Below, piece after piece: positions 7,640 through 16,148 of a stretch of 64,000 nucleotides of DNA. A program made the translations under genes and the position numbers. Numbering within the stretch: the stretch's first letter is position 1; each line of letters begins with the position of its first letter. The stretch spans positions 62,001 to 126,000 of the forward strand of contig JAGBIM010000004.1 in assembly GCA_017934975.1 (NCBI GenBank), in the 5' to 3' direction. The notes under the pieces were generated by a model. The model had not been told where the DNA came from, did no database searches, and worked only from the letters and a program-made list of their open reading frames with translations. Source of the DNA: Clostridia bacterium (GTDB lineage: Bacteria; Bacillota; Clostridia; Oscillospirales; UBA644).

Positions 7640-8248
7640 TCATCGGGGCGCCACCCGTCTTCCCTGCTCGGAAAACAAAATCGACCGATCCTCCGAAAGA
7701 TTTTCCCGCAACTGCTCCGCAACGGGAGTTTCCGCCGTAAGGGTAAAAACCACCTGATCGGCAAAGACCCGATCGGTCACCGTGACGCCCAGCTTGTCCA
7801 CGGCATAATTGACCGTCCCCGTTTTGGCGTAAGGGAAGGTAAGGGTAAAATCCAGAAACTCCGCAGTCTCAGTCTTTTCGGCACATTCCAGAGCCCCCGC
7901 CGCCGCCTTTGCGTAAGCACGGACCAAGCCGCCCGCCCCCAACAGAATTCCGCCGAAATAGCGGGTGACCACCACGGTCACGTCCTCAAAACCGTTCTTC
8001 TGCACGGCGTTGAGCACGGGAGCACCCCCCGTTCCCGAAGGTTCCCCGTCGTCGCTCATGCGGGTAACGCCCCCGTGAATGACGTAAGCGTAAACGTGGT
8101 GTCGCGCTTCCGGGTCCCCTGCGCGCACCGAAGCCACGGCCGCTTTGGCTTCCTCCTCGGTGGGCGTATAAAAAACCCGTCCGATGAAACGGGACTTTTT
8201 TTCGGTGAATTCATATTCGGCAAAATCGCGGACGGTACGGTACCCCAT
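7640..8248 (-). CDS. yigZ: YigZ/IMPACT family protein (UPF0029)
   Basis: A 202-residue YigZ-type protein. The N-terminal IMPACT domain carries KKSRFIGRVFYTPTEEEA, the region HHVYAYVIHGGVTRMSDDGE, the glycine-rich GEPSGTGGAPVLNA, and VVVTRYFGGILLGAGGLVRAY. The smaller C-terminal ferredoxin-like domain follows. The start at 8248 is chosen because AAGGAGATCGTT precedes it; an upstream in-frame ATG lacks a site. Members of the family are linked to translation and ribosome stress through the IMPACT/GCN1 relation, but the bacterial reaction is not established. It appears to be a single gene. Confidence 0.93.
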   Translation of the reverse strand: MGYRTVRDFAEYEFTEKKSRFIGRVFYTPTEEEAKAAVASVRAGDPEARHHVYAYVIHGGVTRMSDDGEPSGTGGAPVLNAVQKNGFEDVTVVVTRYFGGILLGAGGLVRAYAKAAAGALECAEKTETAEFLDFTLTFPYAKTGTVNYAVDKLGVTVTDRVFADQVVFTLTAETPVAEQLRENLSEDRSILFSEQGRRVAPR

Positions 8249-8347
8249 AACGATCTCCTTTGCAGGTCTTTCCTCCATTGTACCATATTTTTCTGAAAAT
8301 TTCCAGAGGATATATGCGAAATAATTTTAACTTTCCGCAAATTTTTC

Positions 8348-8376
8348 TTGCATTCCGGCAAAGAATGTGTTATAAT
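8348..8376 (+). promoter_or_regulatory. Promoter for holB-ricT
   Basis: TTGCAT (8348-8353), 17 bases, TATAAT (8371-8376), with TGTGT before the -10. Confidence 0.8.
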
Positions 8377-8446
8377 GTTAGACAGAATTCAAAAAATCGG
8401 GAAAAAAGGAATCCCGATCCGCCCTTCCCGAATTTTGAGGTTAAGC

Positions 8447-9361
8447 ATGAATTTTACCGATTTTTACGGAAACGAGCCCATAAAAACCATCCTGAACGCC
8501 CATCTGTTCCACGCCTATCTGATCGAGGGGCCCGAGGGATCGGGGAAGCATACCCTGGCGGACAAGATCACCAACGCGCTGGTCTGCGACGGCGTAAACC
8601 CGCCCTGCGGAATCTGCCGTCAATGCTACAAGTTCCGACAGGACTGCCATCCCGACATCATCCGAATTCCCGCGGAGATCCCCGTGGACGAGCTACGGCA
8701 GGTCCTGGCAGGGATCGTTCTGACCCCCAACGACGCAAAGCATAAGATCTACCGCATCGACAATGCGGAAAAGCTCCATCCCACGGCGCAGAACCTGTTG
8801 CTGAAAACTCTGGAGGAACCGCCTCACTACGCGGTTTTTATCCTGTTGTGCAACACACGGGAGGGGGTTTTACAGACGGTACGTTCCCGTTGCCAGGTGC
8901 TTTCTCTGGCCCCCTTGCCCGAGGAAACCATCCGGGAGCATTTTATCAAAACCTTCGGAGAATACGACGAAAAAGCAAAAGAAGCAACCCTGCTCTCCGC
9001 CGGATTTTTGGGAAAAGCACTGAAGCGCTACGGAGAAGAGGGAGACGGTTTTTCGGAGGCCTGCGTGCGATTGGAAAAGGCCGCCCGCGAGGGAAACGCC
9101 GCAGAAGCGCTGAAGCTGTTCCACTACGATAATCGGGAATCCCTCCTTGCTTTTTACAACGCATTTTCTCTTTATATCAAACGAAAATTACGGCAATGCG
9201 CCGAATCCGACCGCGCTTTTTACAGTACGCTCGTTCAGAAATGGGATGAAGCGGCGCAACCCATGCAAGCCAACGTAAACGTGAAATTCTGGAACACAAA
9301 TCTCCCCCGCATCTGTCTGAACGCGGGGCGGGATGCAACCCGAAGAAAGGACCGTATATGA
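8447..9361 (+). CDS. holB: DNA polymerase III delta-prime subunit
   Basis: A 304-residue clamp-loader subunit of replicative DNA polymerase. The sequence has a P-loop-like HAYLIEGPEGSGKHTLA, a four-Cys zinc module CGICRQCYKFRQDCHP, a DE-box-like region KIYRIDNAEKLHPTAQN, then LLKTLEEPP and sensor 1 CNTREGVLQTVRSRC with the SRC motif. The start (MNFTDFYG) is preceded by TTGAGG; upstream in-frame ATGs overlap the promoter. The stop overlaps the ricT start (ATGA), as in other Bacillota where holB precedes yaaT. The tmk gene often found upstream is absent here. Confidence 0.95.
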   Translation: MNFTDFYGNEPIKTILNAHLFHAYLIEGPEGSGKHTLADKITNALVCDGVNPPCGICRQCYKFRQDCHPDIIRIPAEIPVDELRQVLAGIVLTPNDAKHKIYRIDNAEKLHPTAQNLLLKTLEEPPHYAVFILLCNTREGVLQTVRSRCQVLSLAPLPEETIREHFIKTFGEYDEKAKEATLLSAGFLGKALKRYGEEGDGFSEACVRLEKAAREGNAAEALKLFHYDNRESLLAFYNAFSLYIKRKLRQCAESDRAFYSTLVQKWDEAAQPMQANVNVKFWNTNLPRICLNAGRDATRRKDRI

Positions 9362-10350
9362 TCGAAATTATCGGAATCCGATTCCGTTCTGCCGGAAAGA
9401 TTTATTATTTTGCCCCCAACGGGATCACGGCACGCCCCGGACAAAAGGTGATCGTACAGACCGTGCGCGGCATTGAAATCGGCACGGTGGTACTGGGCAA
9501 CAAGGAAATCGACGAATCGGAAAATATCAAAGACCTCTCCCCCGTTCTGCGTATTGCAACGGAGGACGATAAAAAAAAGGACGCGGAAAACCGCAAAAAG
9601 GAAGAGCGTGCCTTTGACATCTGCACGGAGAAAATCAAAAAGCACAAACTGGACATGAAGTTGATCAACGTGGAATACACCTTCGACGGATCGAAGATCG
9701 TGTTCTGCTTCGTAGCGGACGGACGAGTGGATTTCCGCGAGCTGGTCAAGGATCTTGCGGGAGTCTTCAAAACCCGCATCGAATTGCGACAGATCGGCGT
9801 TCGGGACCAGACGAAATCCATAGGAGGATTGGGTCTTTGCGGACGGCAGGTATGCTGTGCGTCCTTCCTGACAGACTTTGATCAGATCACCGTAAAAATG
9901 GCGAAAGATCAAGGACTTTCCTCTTCTCCCCAGAAGATTTCGGGGCCCTGCGGAAAGCTGATCTGTTGCCTTGCTTACGAGCAAAAGGCTTACGAAGCCG
10001 ACTATAAGGAATTGCCGAAGATGGGCTCTTACGTCAAGACGCCCGACGGATGCGGCACGGTGTGCGAACTGAACGCCTTGAAGGAAGGGGTTCGCGTCCG
10101 TCTGGAGGACAAACCCGACGAAGCGCCCCGCTTTTACGCAAAAGCCGATCTGCGGGATCCCAACGAACCCGATCCCGAACCGATCGTTCCCGCATTCCTT
10201 CCGTCCGTACCGGAGCAAGCAACCCCGAAATCCCCGGAGCAGCGGGAGCAGAAGCCGAGAGATCCAAACGCGCCGCCCCGTCCCCGTCACAAAAAGCGGC
10301 ACAAGAGCAAAAAACCCGCAAATAAGCCCAAGGAAGAGCCGAAGCAATAA
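9358..10350 (+). CDS. ricT: RicT/YaaT, PSP1-domain regulator of RNA processing
   Basis: A 330-residue homologue of B. subtilis RicT (YaaT), which with RicA and RicF forms an iron-sulfur complex that stimulates RNase Y cleavage and affects competence, sporulation and biofilm formation. The PSP1 domain spans about residues 60-150. The cluster-ligand region is visible as GLGLCGRQVCCASFL and GPCGKLICCLAYE. After residue about 270 the tail becomes low-complexity, rich in Pro, Lys and Arg (RPRHKKRHKSKKPANKP), and is probably disordered and nucleic-acid binding; such tails are common in clostridial homologues. A strong terminator follows. Confidence 0.94.
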   Translation: MIEIIGIRFRSAGKIYYFAPNGITARPGQKVIVQTVRGIEIGTVVLGNKEIDESENIKDLSPVLRIATEDDKKKDAENRKKEERAFDICTEKIKKHKLDMKLINVEYTFDGSKIVFCFVADGRVDFRELVKDLAGVFKTRIELRQIGVRDQTKSIGGLGLCGRQVCCASFLTDFDQITVKMAKDQGLSSSPQKISGPCGKLICCLAYEQKAYEADYKELPKMGSYVKTPDGCGTVCELNALKEGVRVRLEDKPDEAPRFYAKADLRDPNEPDPEPIVPAFLPSVPEQATPKSPEQREQKPRDPNAPPRPRHKKRHKSKKPANKPKEEPKQ

Positions 10351-10355
10351 CAATT

Positions 10356-10386
10356 ATCCCGTCTCGGAAGCGAGACGGGATTTTTC
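10356..10386 (+). terminator. Terminator after holB-ricT
   Basis: ATCCCGTCTCG, loop GAAG, CGAGACGGGAT (11 perfect pairs), then TTTTTCTT. Confidence 0.92.
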
Positions 10387-10446
10387 TTGCAAGAACCTTT
10401 TTTCCCCTCCTGCGGTATTATGGGAATGAACGGAGAAATTTCCGAA

Positions 10447-10473
10447 ATTTGGATTGATTAAATTTTTCCAAAT
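10447..10473 (+). promoter_or_regulatory. Inverted repeat upstream of mazF
   Basis: ATTTGGA (10447-10453) and TCCAAAT (10467-10473) are inverted with 13 bases between, 67 bases before the start; a TATAAC lies 10 bases downstream. Possible operator; the promoter itself is unclear. Confidence 0.3.
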
Positions 10474-10539
10474 CGGCGGAAACTATAACTGTTCGGAAAG
10501 AGAAAAACCATACATCCAAAATTACAGGAGGAAAAAGGA

Positions 10540-10920
10540 ATGCCGCTGATTCGTCGCGGAGATATTTATTATGCGGATCTGAGCCCCGTGGTAGGGTCGG
10601 AGCAAGGCGGGATTCGTCCCGTGCTGATCGTACAGAACGACGTGGGAAACAAGCACAGCCCTACGGTGATTGCCGCCGCCATCACCAGCCGCATCAACAA
10701 AAACCGTCTGCCCACCCATATTGAGGTGGACGCGCAGAGCTACGGACTTGCCCGGGATTCCATCGTATTGCTGGAGCAGATCCGCACCCTGGACAAACGC
10801 AGGCTCAAGGAGCGGATGGGACACCTGGATCGGGAAGCCATGGAACGGGTGGACCGTGCCATTTCCATCAGCTTCGGGCTGGATCTCACCCCTGCGTCCC
10901 ACGGAGAACGAAACGCTTAA
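10540..10920 (+). CDS. mazF: MazF/PemK-family endoribonuclease toxin
   Basis: A 126-residue ribosome-independent mRNA interferase of the MazF/NdoA type. It starts [20 protein letters not shown], followed by [18 protein letters not shown] with the catalytic Arg of GGIRPVL, then [12 protein letters not shown], a TH turn and [14 protein letters not shown]. Length and residues match B. subtilis EndoA closely. AGGAGG lies 8 bases before the ATG. In Bacillus an antitoxin gene directly precedes the toxin, but the 190 bases upstream here hold only a terminator, an inverted repeat and no frame long enough. Either the antitoxin lies elsewhere or the protein is a housekeeping RNase. Confidence 0.94.
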   Translation: MPLIRRGDIYYADLSPVVGSEQGGIRPVLIVQNDVGNKHSPTVIAAAITSRINKNRLPTHIEVDAQSYGLARDSIVLLEQIRTLDKRRLKERMGHLDREAMERVDRAISISFGLDLTPASHGERNA

Positions 10921-10925
10921 GAGAA

Positions 10926-10958
10926 AAACTCCCTTCCGAAGAAGGGAGTTTCGTTTTT
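10926..10958. terminator. Bidirectional terminator between mazF and the 37-aa gene
   Basis: AAACTCCCTTC, loop CGAA, GAAGGGAGTTT, then CGTTTTTG; on the minus strand a run of five Ts follows as well. It sits between convergent genes. Confidence 0.9.
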
Positions 10959-10973
10959 GTTTGAAAGTGCCGA

Positions 10974-11087
10974 TCAGCAGCAGGGATCGTTGTTGCAACC
11001 GCAACCGTTGTTGCCGTTGTAAACGGAGAAGATGATCACCGCGGCGATCAGAACAGTCCAGAAGTAGTAGTTACCGTTATTCATCAT
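10974..11087 (-). CDS. Small membrane protein with Cys-rich tail, 37 aa
   Basis: A short gene with a perfect AGGAGG 7 bases before ATG 11087. The product starts MMNNGNYYF, has one hydrophobic helix (WTVLIAAVIIFSVY) and ends NGNNGCGCNNDPCC. The polar Asn/Gly N-terminus, single helix and cysteine tail recall the architecture of tiny spore or membrane peptides in Bacillota such as YjcZ-like proteins, but there is no clear sequence match and I do not assign it. It lies downstream of thiN on the same strand, so it could be read from the superoperon or from its own promoter, which I could not find. The bidirectional terminator follows directly. Confidence 0.6.
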   Translation of the reverse strand: MMNNGNYYFWTVLIAAVIIFSVYNGNNGCGCNNDPCC

Positions 11088-11170
11088 AAGAGTGCCTCCT
11101 TGATTTACGGGGGATTCGGGCTCCCTCCGTTCATTGACATCTTATGCAACGGCGAAAAATAGTGTGACGG

Positions 11171-11788
11171 TCAATCGGCGGAACGGATCACCGCAAGGCG
11201 ACCCTCGGAAAACCGCAAGGTGGCAACGGGTTCCCGAATCTCGTTACTGACCCCCAAGGGAAAATCGTACGTCAAGGTGCCTTCCGTCAAGGGGTAACGG
11301 AAGCCCGAGAGGGTAACCCCCGTCACGTGAGACGAAAGGGCAAGCAAAGAGCAATAGGGACGAAAATCCTTCGCATATTCCCGTTTTGCGGGGCCTTGCA
11401 GTACCTCAACGAACTGACGGCCGTCGTCCATGGCGGCACGGGCACCGTGAGACACGAGCCAATTCAGGGTCTGAACCGCACCGAGGGTATGGTCCAACCG
11501 ACCGCCGATCCCCCCCGCAATCAAAAACTCCCGCACGCCCCGCTGAAGACCGAGACGGACGGCAAACAGGGTGTCGGTATCGTCCTTTTCCGCAGGAAGA
11601 CGGATCACCTCCGCATCGACGGGAAGATCCCCGCAAAAGGAATCGAAATCCCCCAGCACCACGGAAGGAGTAACGCCGCAACGACGGGCGTATTCCAATC
11701 CCGAATCGGCGCAGACGATCACGTCGTCCTCACGCAAGTCCATCGGGGGCACGGAAGAATCCGACCAACAAAACACGACCCATCTCAT
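11171..11788 (-). CDS. thiN: Thiamine pyrophosphokinase
   Basis: A 205-residue thiamine pyrophosphokinase, which turns thiamine and ATP into the coenzyme thiamine diphosphate. Motifs are VIVCADSGLEYARRCGVTP, the substrate site VVLGDFDSF, the acidic LPAEKDDTDTLFAVRLGL (DDTD metal ligands) and IAGGIGGRLDHTLG. The start at 11788 overlaps the rsgA stop as ATGA; a slightly longer in-frame start has no advantage. The gene ends the superoperon, as in many Bacillota, although rpe, often between rsgA and thiN, is missing. Confidence 0.94.
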   Translation of the reverse strand: MRWVVFCWSDSSVPPMDLREDDVIVCADSGLEYARRCGVTPSVVLGDFDSFCGDLPVDAEVIRLPAEKDDTDTLFAVRLGLQRGVREFLIAGGIGGRLDHTLGAVQTLNWLVSHGARAAMDDGRQFVEVLQGPAKREYAKDFRPYCSLLALSSHVTGVTLSGFRYPLTEGTLTYDFPLGVSNEIREPVATLRFSEGRLAVIRSAD

Positions 11789-12648
11789 TTCTGCAACTCC
11801 CACGGCCGCAAAGGACCGATTTCTTCATACATCCGAAGATAACTTTCATAACGGGAAGGAGGAATTTTCCCCGCTTCAACGGCGGCACGCACGGCGCAGT
11901 CCTTTTCCTTTCCGTGGGCACAGTCCCGAAAGAAGCAATCCCCCAAAAAGGGGCGGAATTCGGGGAAATACTCCCCTAAACGGGAACGGTCAACCAAACC
12001 GCAGGGAGCAAACTCCAATTCCGAAAATCCCGGCGTATCCGCCAAAAATCCCCCCGCAAAGGAAAAAAGCTCCACCGCACGGGTGGTATGGCGGCCCCGT
12101 TGCAGTTTTCGGCTGATATCCCCCGTTTCACGGGAAATTTCGGGGAACAGACCGTTGATCAACGTGGATTTTCCCACACCGGAAAGTCCCGCAAAGGCGC
12201 AGACCTTCCCGTCCATCAAGGGGCGAAGACGTTCCACGTTCTCCCCCGTTTTTGCACAGAGTGAAAGGGTGGGGTACCCCAAAGAGGAATAGATCTCCCG
12301 AACCCCCAAGGGGTCCTCCAGATCGGTCTTGTTGAACACGAGAACGGGTTCCACGCCGCAATGCTCGGCAATGACCGTCAGCTTGTCCAGCGTATAAAGA
12401 TTGGGCAGAGGGTCGGAAAGGGCAACGACGATGAACAGCACGTCCAGATTGGCCATGGGAGGACGGGGAAGGACATTACGACGGGGCAGGATTTTTTCAA
12501 TCACCTCGCCGTCAAACTCCACCCGATCTCCTACGTATAATATATTCCGATCCCTTTTCAAACCGCCTCGGCCGCGACAGGAATAGACTTCGCCGTCACA
12601 AAGCACGGAATACAGGCCGCCCAACCCGCGAATGACGATTCCTTCCAT
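11785..12648 (-). CDS. rsgA: Ribosome small-subunit-dependent GTPase A
   Basis: A 287-residue circularly permuted GTPase that helps 30S subunit maturation. An N-terminal OB domain is followed by the permuted G motifs in order: NKTD (G4), SLCAKTGENV (G5), GLSGVGKSTLING (G1, P-loop), GRHTTR (G2) and DTPGFSELE (G3). The C-terminal zinc knuckle reads CFFRDCAHGKEKDC. The length is normal. It is preceded by prkC with a three-base gap, and the ribosome site GGAG lies inside the end of prkC, suggesting coupled translation. Confidence 0.97.
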   Translation of the reverse strand: MEGIVIRGLGGLYSVLCDGEVYSCRGRGGLKRDRNILYVGDRVEFDGEVIEKILPRRNVLPRPPMANLDVLFIVVALSDPLPNLYTLDKLTVIAEHCGVEPVLVFNKTDLEDPLGVREIYSSLGYPTLSLCAKTGENVERLRPLMDGKVCAFAGLSGVGKSTLINGLFPEISRETGDISRKLQRGRHTTRAVELFSFAGGFLADTPGFSELEFAPCGLVDRSRLGEYFPEFRPFLGDCFFRDCAHGKEKDCAVRAAVEAGKIPPSRYESYLRMYEEIGPLRPWELQK

Positions 12649-12651
12649 TCT

Positions 12652-14337
12652 TTACTCCGCGGCGGGCTCTGCGCCCAAGCTGACGGTCAGAACCACCGTG
12701 TCGGAAATGGGAACCAGAGTTCCCGCCTCCACGGACTGTTCCAAAACCGTTCCTGCGGCAGCCTCGTGATAAATTTCGTTTTTAATAAAATTCTGCAGAT
12801 TCTGATTCCGCAACGCTTGCTCCGCATTTTCAAAGGGCAAGCCCACGCACTGAGGCATCATAGCCTCGGGAACGGCGGCGTAAACGTTGACGTAAACGGT
12901 GACGGTGGTACCTTCGGGGATCTTGGTGCCCACCTCGGGCTCACAGCGGGTAACGGTCCCTTCGGGGAGGGTGGAATTTCCCACCTCCGTCTTTTTCACG
13001 AAGGTAAGCCCTGCGTCTTTCACCATTTTTTCCGCTTCGGCGGCGGTTTTCCCCGCAACGGAAGGAACGTCCACCTCACGGCTTCCTTTACTGACCACCA
13101 GTTTGACCGAGTCGCCCGTCATCAGAACCTCACCGGAAAGGGGCGTTTGTTCGATAATCAGCCCTGCCTCCACGGCGTTGTCGTATTCTTCGACAACTTC
13201 AAAGGTAAAATACTTGGTCAAATCCTCATTATTCATGACCTCCTCGTAGGACATGCCGATGTAGGAGGGGACGTTGACGCTTTCTTTATAGAGATTGGAC
13301 ACGGTGGAAACCATCAACCCGATGCCGATTACAACGATCAGAACCGAAGCCAGCACCCCGCACAGAACTGCGACGAGGCTGTTGCGGGAATGGCGGTACG
13401 CGTCGTCATCCTCGGGGAACAAAGAGCGGACAAAGCCGGCAAAGCCCTTCTTGGGAGGCGCTTTACGACGGGTAAGCTTGAATTCCTTGGGATAGGGGAA
13501 GGCAGCGTTGGGATCCTGCTCCAATTTTTCCAGATCCGCAAGCATTTCCGCAGCGTTCTGATAGCGGTCGGAGGGACGCTTTGCCATGGCACGGAAAATC
13601 ACCTGCTGGAAACCGATAGGCATTTCGGGAACCAATTTACAGGGCGGATAGGGCGGTTTTTCCACCTGCATACGGGCCACGTCAAGGGGGGAAAGGGCGT
13701 CGAAGGGCAGGCGACCCGTCAGCATACAGTACATCATAACGCCCACGGAATAAAGGTCGGATTTTTCGTCCGTAACGTCACCTTGGGCTTGTTCGGGAGA
13801 GATGTAATGAACGGAACCCACCGTTTCGTCGGAGGGCGTATTGTCCTCAAAATTGGGGACCGAAGCAATTCCGAAGTCCGTAACCTTCACCGAAGCATCC
13901 TGCAAAAGGAGGATGTTGTGCGGCTTGATATCGTGATGCACCACCCCACGGGAATGAGCGTGCTGCAGGGCGCTGAGGATCTGCTTCAGATAATGGATGG
14001 CTTCCGCTGCGGACAGTTGGACCTTCTGATCCATACGGTCCTTCAGGGTCACGCCGTCCACGTATTCCATGACGATGTACTGAACCTTGCCCTCGAAATT
14101 CACGTCGTACACGTTGACGATATTGGGATGGGACATGAGGGCAATGGCGCGGGATTCGTTATAAAAGCGGCGACGGGATTCCTGATCTCCCAGACGGTCT
14201 GCACGAAGAACCTTCAGAGAAACCTCCCGATCCTCCTGCAAATCGTAGGCGCGGAACACCACGGACATTCCGCCGATTCCCAAGGTGTTGATAATGCGAT
14301 ATCTTCCGTTGATGACGCTTCCGGTCAACTGTTTCAT
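12652..14337 (-). CDS. prkC: PASTA-domain Ser/Thr protein kinase (PrkC/Stk1)
   Basis: A 561-residue membrane kinase that senses muropeptides or lipid II and phosphorylates cell-wall, translation and germination targets in related bacteria. The kinase domain spans about residues 10-275: glycine loop GIGGMS, Lys42 (SLKVL), VVHHDIKPHN (residues 132-141) with catalytic Asp136, DFG at 154-156 and APE-like SPEQAQ. One membrane helix follows at 321-343, then three extracellular PASTA repeats (about 355-560). The arginine of the usual HRD is His135. The start at MKQLTG follows GAGGGG. It lies one base after the prpC stop. Confidence 0.96.
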   Translation of the reverse strand: MKQLTGSVINGRYRIINTLGIGGMSVVFRAYDLQEDREVSLKVLRADRLGDQESRRRFYNESRAIALMSHPNIVNVYDVNFEGKVQYIVMEYVDGVTLKDRMDQKVQLSAAEAIHYLKQILSALQHAHSRGVVHHDIKPHNILLLQDASVKVTDFGIASVPNFEDNTPSDETVGSVHYISPEQAQGDVTDEKSDLYSVGVMMYCMLTGRLPFDALSPLDVARMQVEKPPYPPCKLVPEMPIGFQQVIFRAMAKRPSDRYQNAAEMLADLEKLEQDPNAAFPYPKEFKLTRRKAPPKKGFAGFVRSLFPEDDDAYRHSRNSLVAVLCGVLASVLIVVIGIGLMVSTVSNLYKESVNVPSYIGMSYEEVMNNEDLTKYFTFEVVEEYDNAVEAGLIIEQTPLSGEVLMTGDSVKLVVSKGSREVDVPSVAGKTAAEAEKMVKDAGLTFVKKTEVGNSTLPEGTVTRCEPEVGTKIPEGTTVTVYVNVYAAVPEAMMPQCVGLPFENAEQALRNQNLQNFIKNEIYHEAAAGTVLEQSVEAGTLVPISDTVVLTVSLGAEPAAE

Positions 14338-14338
14338 A

Positions 14339-15085
14339 TCATTTCCCCTCTCTTTCCTCTTCCACCATAAGGCCCACGGTAACGTTGTCGGGACCGCCCG
14401 CATCCAGAGCGCGGGCTACCAAAAGATCCGCCAGAGATTCGGGAGCGTTTTCCTGCAAAATCTTTTCCAGTTCACCGTCCCGCACCGTTACGGTAAGACC
14501 GTCGGTACAAAGGAGGAACCGATCCCCCGGCTTTACGTCGGAAATGCAAATCTCGGGGAGCATATCCTCCGAATAACCCAAAACGCGGGTGATCACGTTA
14601 CGGTGGGGATGCGTCTCCCCTTCCTCCGCGGTAATCTGTCCGCTGTCGATCAAGGACTGAACCAGCGAATGATCCTTGGTCAGCCGTTGCAGTTTTCCCG
14701 AACGGAAGAGATAGGCTCGGCTATCCCCCACGTGGGCAACGCAAAGCTTCTTTCCGCAACGGACGGCGAGAACCACCGTAGAACCCATTCCCGCAAAATC
14801 GGAATTTTCCCGCGCCGTATCGGCAATCAGATTGCTGACGCGCACGATACTGCCGGAAAGAATGCTTTTCAAATCCTTGGGACGGAGATTTGCGTGCAGT
14901 TGTCCTCCGAGAATTTCCCGAAATCCCCGCACGGCGATTTCCGCCGCCAGATTTCCCCCGCGGTGACCGCCCATGCCGTCACAGAGCACCGTGAATTCCG
15001 TGCCGTCGGAAAGACGGGCACAGCAGAAGGCGTCTTGATTGGTGGCGCGGCGAAGACCCACGTCGGTTTTGATATAGAATTTCAC
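14339..15085 (-). CDS. prpC: PP2C-family protein phosphatase (PrpC/Stp)
   Basis: A 248-residue PPM phosphatase that reverses PrkC phosphorylation. Metal-binding and catalytic motifs are all visible: RRATNQDAF, VLCDGMGGHRGG (the DGMGG motif), FAGMGSTVV, HVGDSRAYL and LCTDGLTVTV, with GGPDNVTVGL at the end. I prefer the GTG at 15085 (VKFYIKTDVGL), because AGGGA precedes it and it aligns with the usual N-terminus of the family. An ATG 18 codons upstream lies inside rlmN and would add an unusual extension. The kinase gene follows directly. Confidence 0.95.
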   Translation of the reverse strand: MKFYIKTDVGLRRATNQDAFCCARLSDGTEFTVLCDGMGGHRGGNLAAEIAVRGFREILGGQLHANLRPKDLKSILSGSIVRVSNLIADTARENSDFAGMGSTVVLAVRCGKKLCVAHVGDSRAYLFRSGKLQRLTKDHSLVQSLIDSGQITAEEGETHPHRNVITRVLGYSEDMLPEICISDVKPGDRFLLCTDGLTVTVRDGELEKILQENAPESLADLLVARALDAGGPDNVTVGLMVEEEREGK

Positions 15086-15116
15086 GAAACATCCCTTCCT
15101 TTCGGGAGCATAAAAA

Positions 15117-16148
15117 TCAGTTTTTCGGTTTGCGCTCAAAGCGGGCGCGGAGTTGGCCGCAGGAAGCGTCGATATCCTTCCCTAACTTGCGGCGACAGGT
15201 TACGTTGATGCCGCGGGCGGTAAGAAGATCGGAAAAGCGGCGCAACCGTTCGGGAGAAGAGGGAGAAAACTCCCGTTCCTCCACGTGATTCATGGGAATC
15301 AGATTCACGTGAGCCAATTTTCCCTGCAGGCGTTTTGCAAGCAATTCCGCATGGCGGGGCGTATCGTTGACCGAGTGAATCATAATGTATTCGTAAGAAA
15401 TGCGGCGTCCCGTGGCTTTGGTATAGCGGTCGCAGGCGGCGAGGAGCTCCTCCACGGAATACGTGCCGTTGACGGGCATCAGACGGCTACGGGTCTCGTT
15501 ATCGGGGGCGTGGAGCGAAACCGACAGAGTAATCTGCAGATTCAGCGCCGCCAAGGCGTCGATTTTGGGCACGAGGCCGCAGGTAGAGACCGAAATATGC
15601 CGCTGGCTCATGCCGAATCCCTTGGGTGAAGAAAGGTTTCGGACGAAGGTGACCAGCGCGTCGAAATTGTCCAGAGGCTCCCCCACTCCCATCACCACCA
15701 CGTGGGAAACGGGATCGGTGCGATTGATGTAGGCGATCTGAGCAAACATCTCCCCTGCCGTCAGATCGCGGACCTTTCCCTTCAACGTGGAGGCACAGAA
15801 GCGGCAGCCCATATTGCATCCGACCTGGGAAGAAATACAGACCGAATTCCCGTGCTCGTAGCGCATGAGAACCGTTTCGATGTGATTTCCGTCCGCCAGG
15901 CGGAACAGGTATTTTTTGGTGCCGTCCGAAGAGACCTGACAGGTCTCCTCCGCCACGCAGGCCAGAGAAAAGCGTTGAGAAAGCTGATTGCGAAGATCCT
16001 TGGAAAGATCGGACATTTCCTCAAAAGAGAACGCGCCCCGAGCGATCCAGCGATAGATCTGTCCCGCCCGAAAAGAAGGCAGATTCAATTCCTTCAAGGC
16101 CTCGGCAAGCTCCTCAAAGGTGAGAGACGAAAGATCGGTTTGCACCAT
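15117..16148 (-). CDS. rlmN: Dual-specificity rRNA/tRNA methyltransferase RlmN
   Basis: A 343-residue radical-SAM enzyme that methylates C2 of A2503 in 23S rRNA and A37 in some tRNAs. The radical-SAM cluster motif is CNMGCRFCAS and the next conserved region is VVVMGVGEPLDN. ISVSTCGLVPKI and LQITLSVSLHAPD are as in RlmN, and MPVNGTYSVEELL and EYIMIHSVND also match. The C-terminal Cys required for the methyl transfer is in ASCGQLRARF. The start at 16148 shares bases with the stop of the protease gene (TGATG) and has GGAGGG before it. I favour RlmN over Cfr by gene context. Confidence 0.96.
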   Translation of the reverse strand: MVQTDLSSLTFEELAEALKELNLPSFRAGQIYRWIARGAFSFEEMSDLSKDLRNQLSQRFSLACVAEETCQVSSDGTKKYLFRLADGNHIETVLMRYEHGNSVCISSQVGCNMGCRFCASTLKGKVRDLTAGEMFAQIAYINRTDPVSHVVVMGVGEPLDNFDALVTFVRNLSSPKGFGMSQRHISVSTCGLVPKIDALAALNLQITLSVSLHAPDNETRSRLMPVNGTYSVEELLAACDRYTKATGRRISYEYIMIHSVNDTPRHAELLAKRLQGKLAHVNLIPMNHVEEREFSPSSPERLRRFSDLLTARGINVTCRRKLGKDIDASCGQLRARFERKPKN

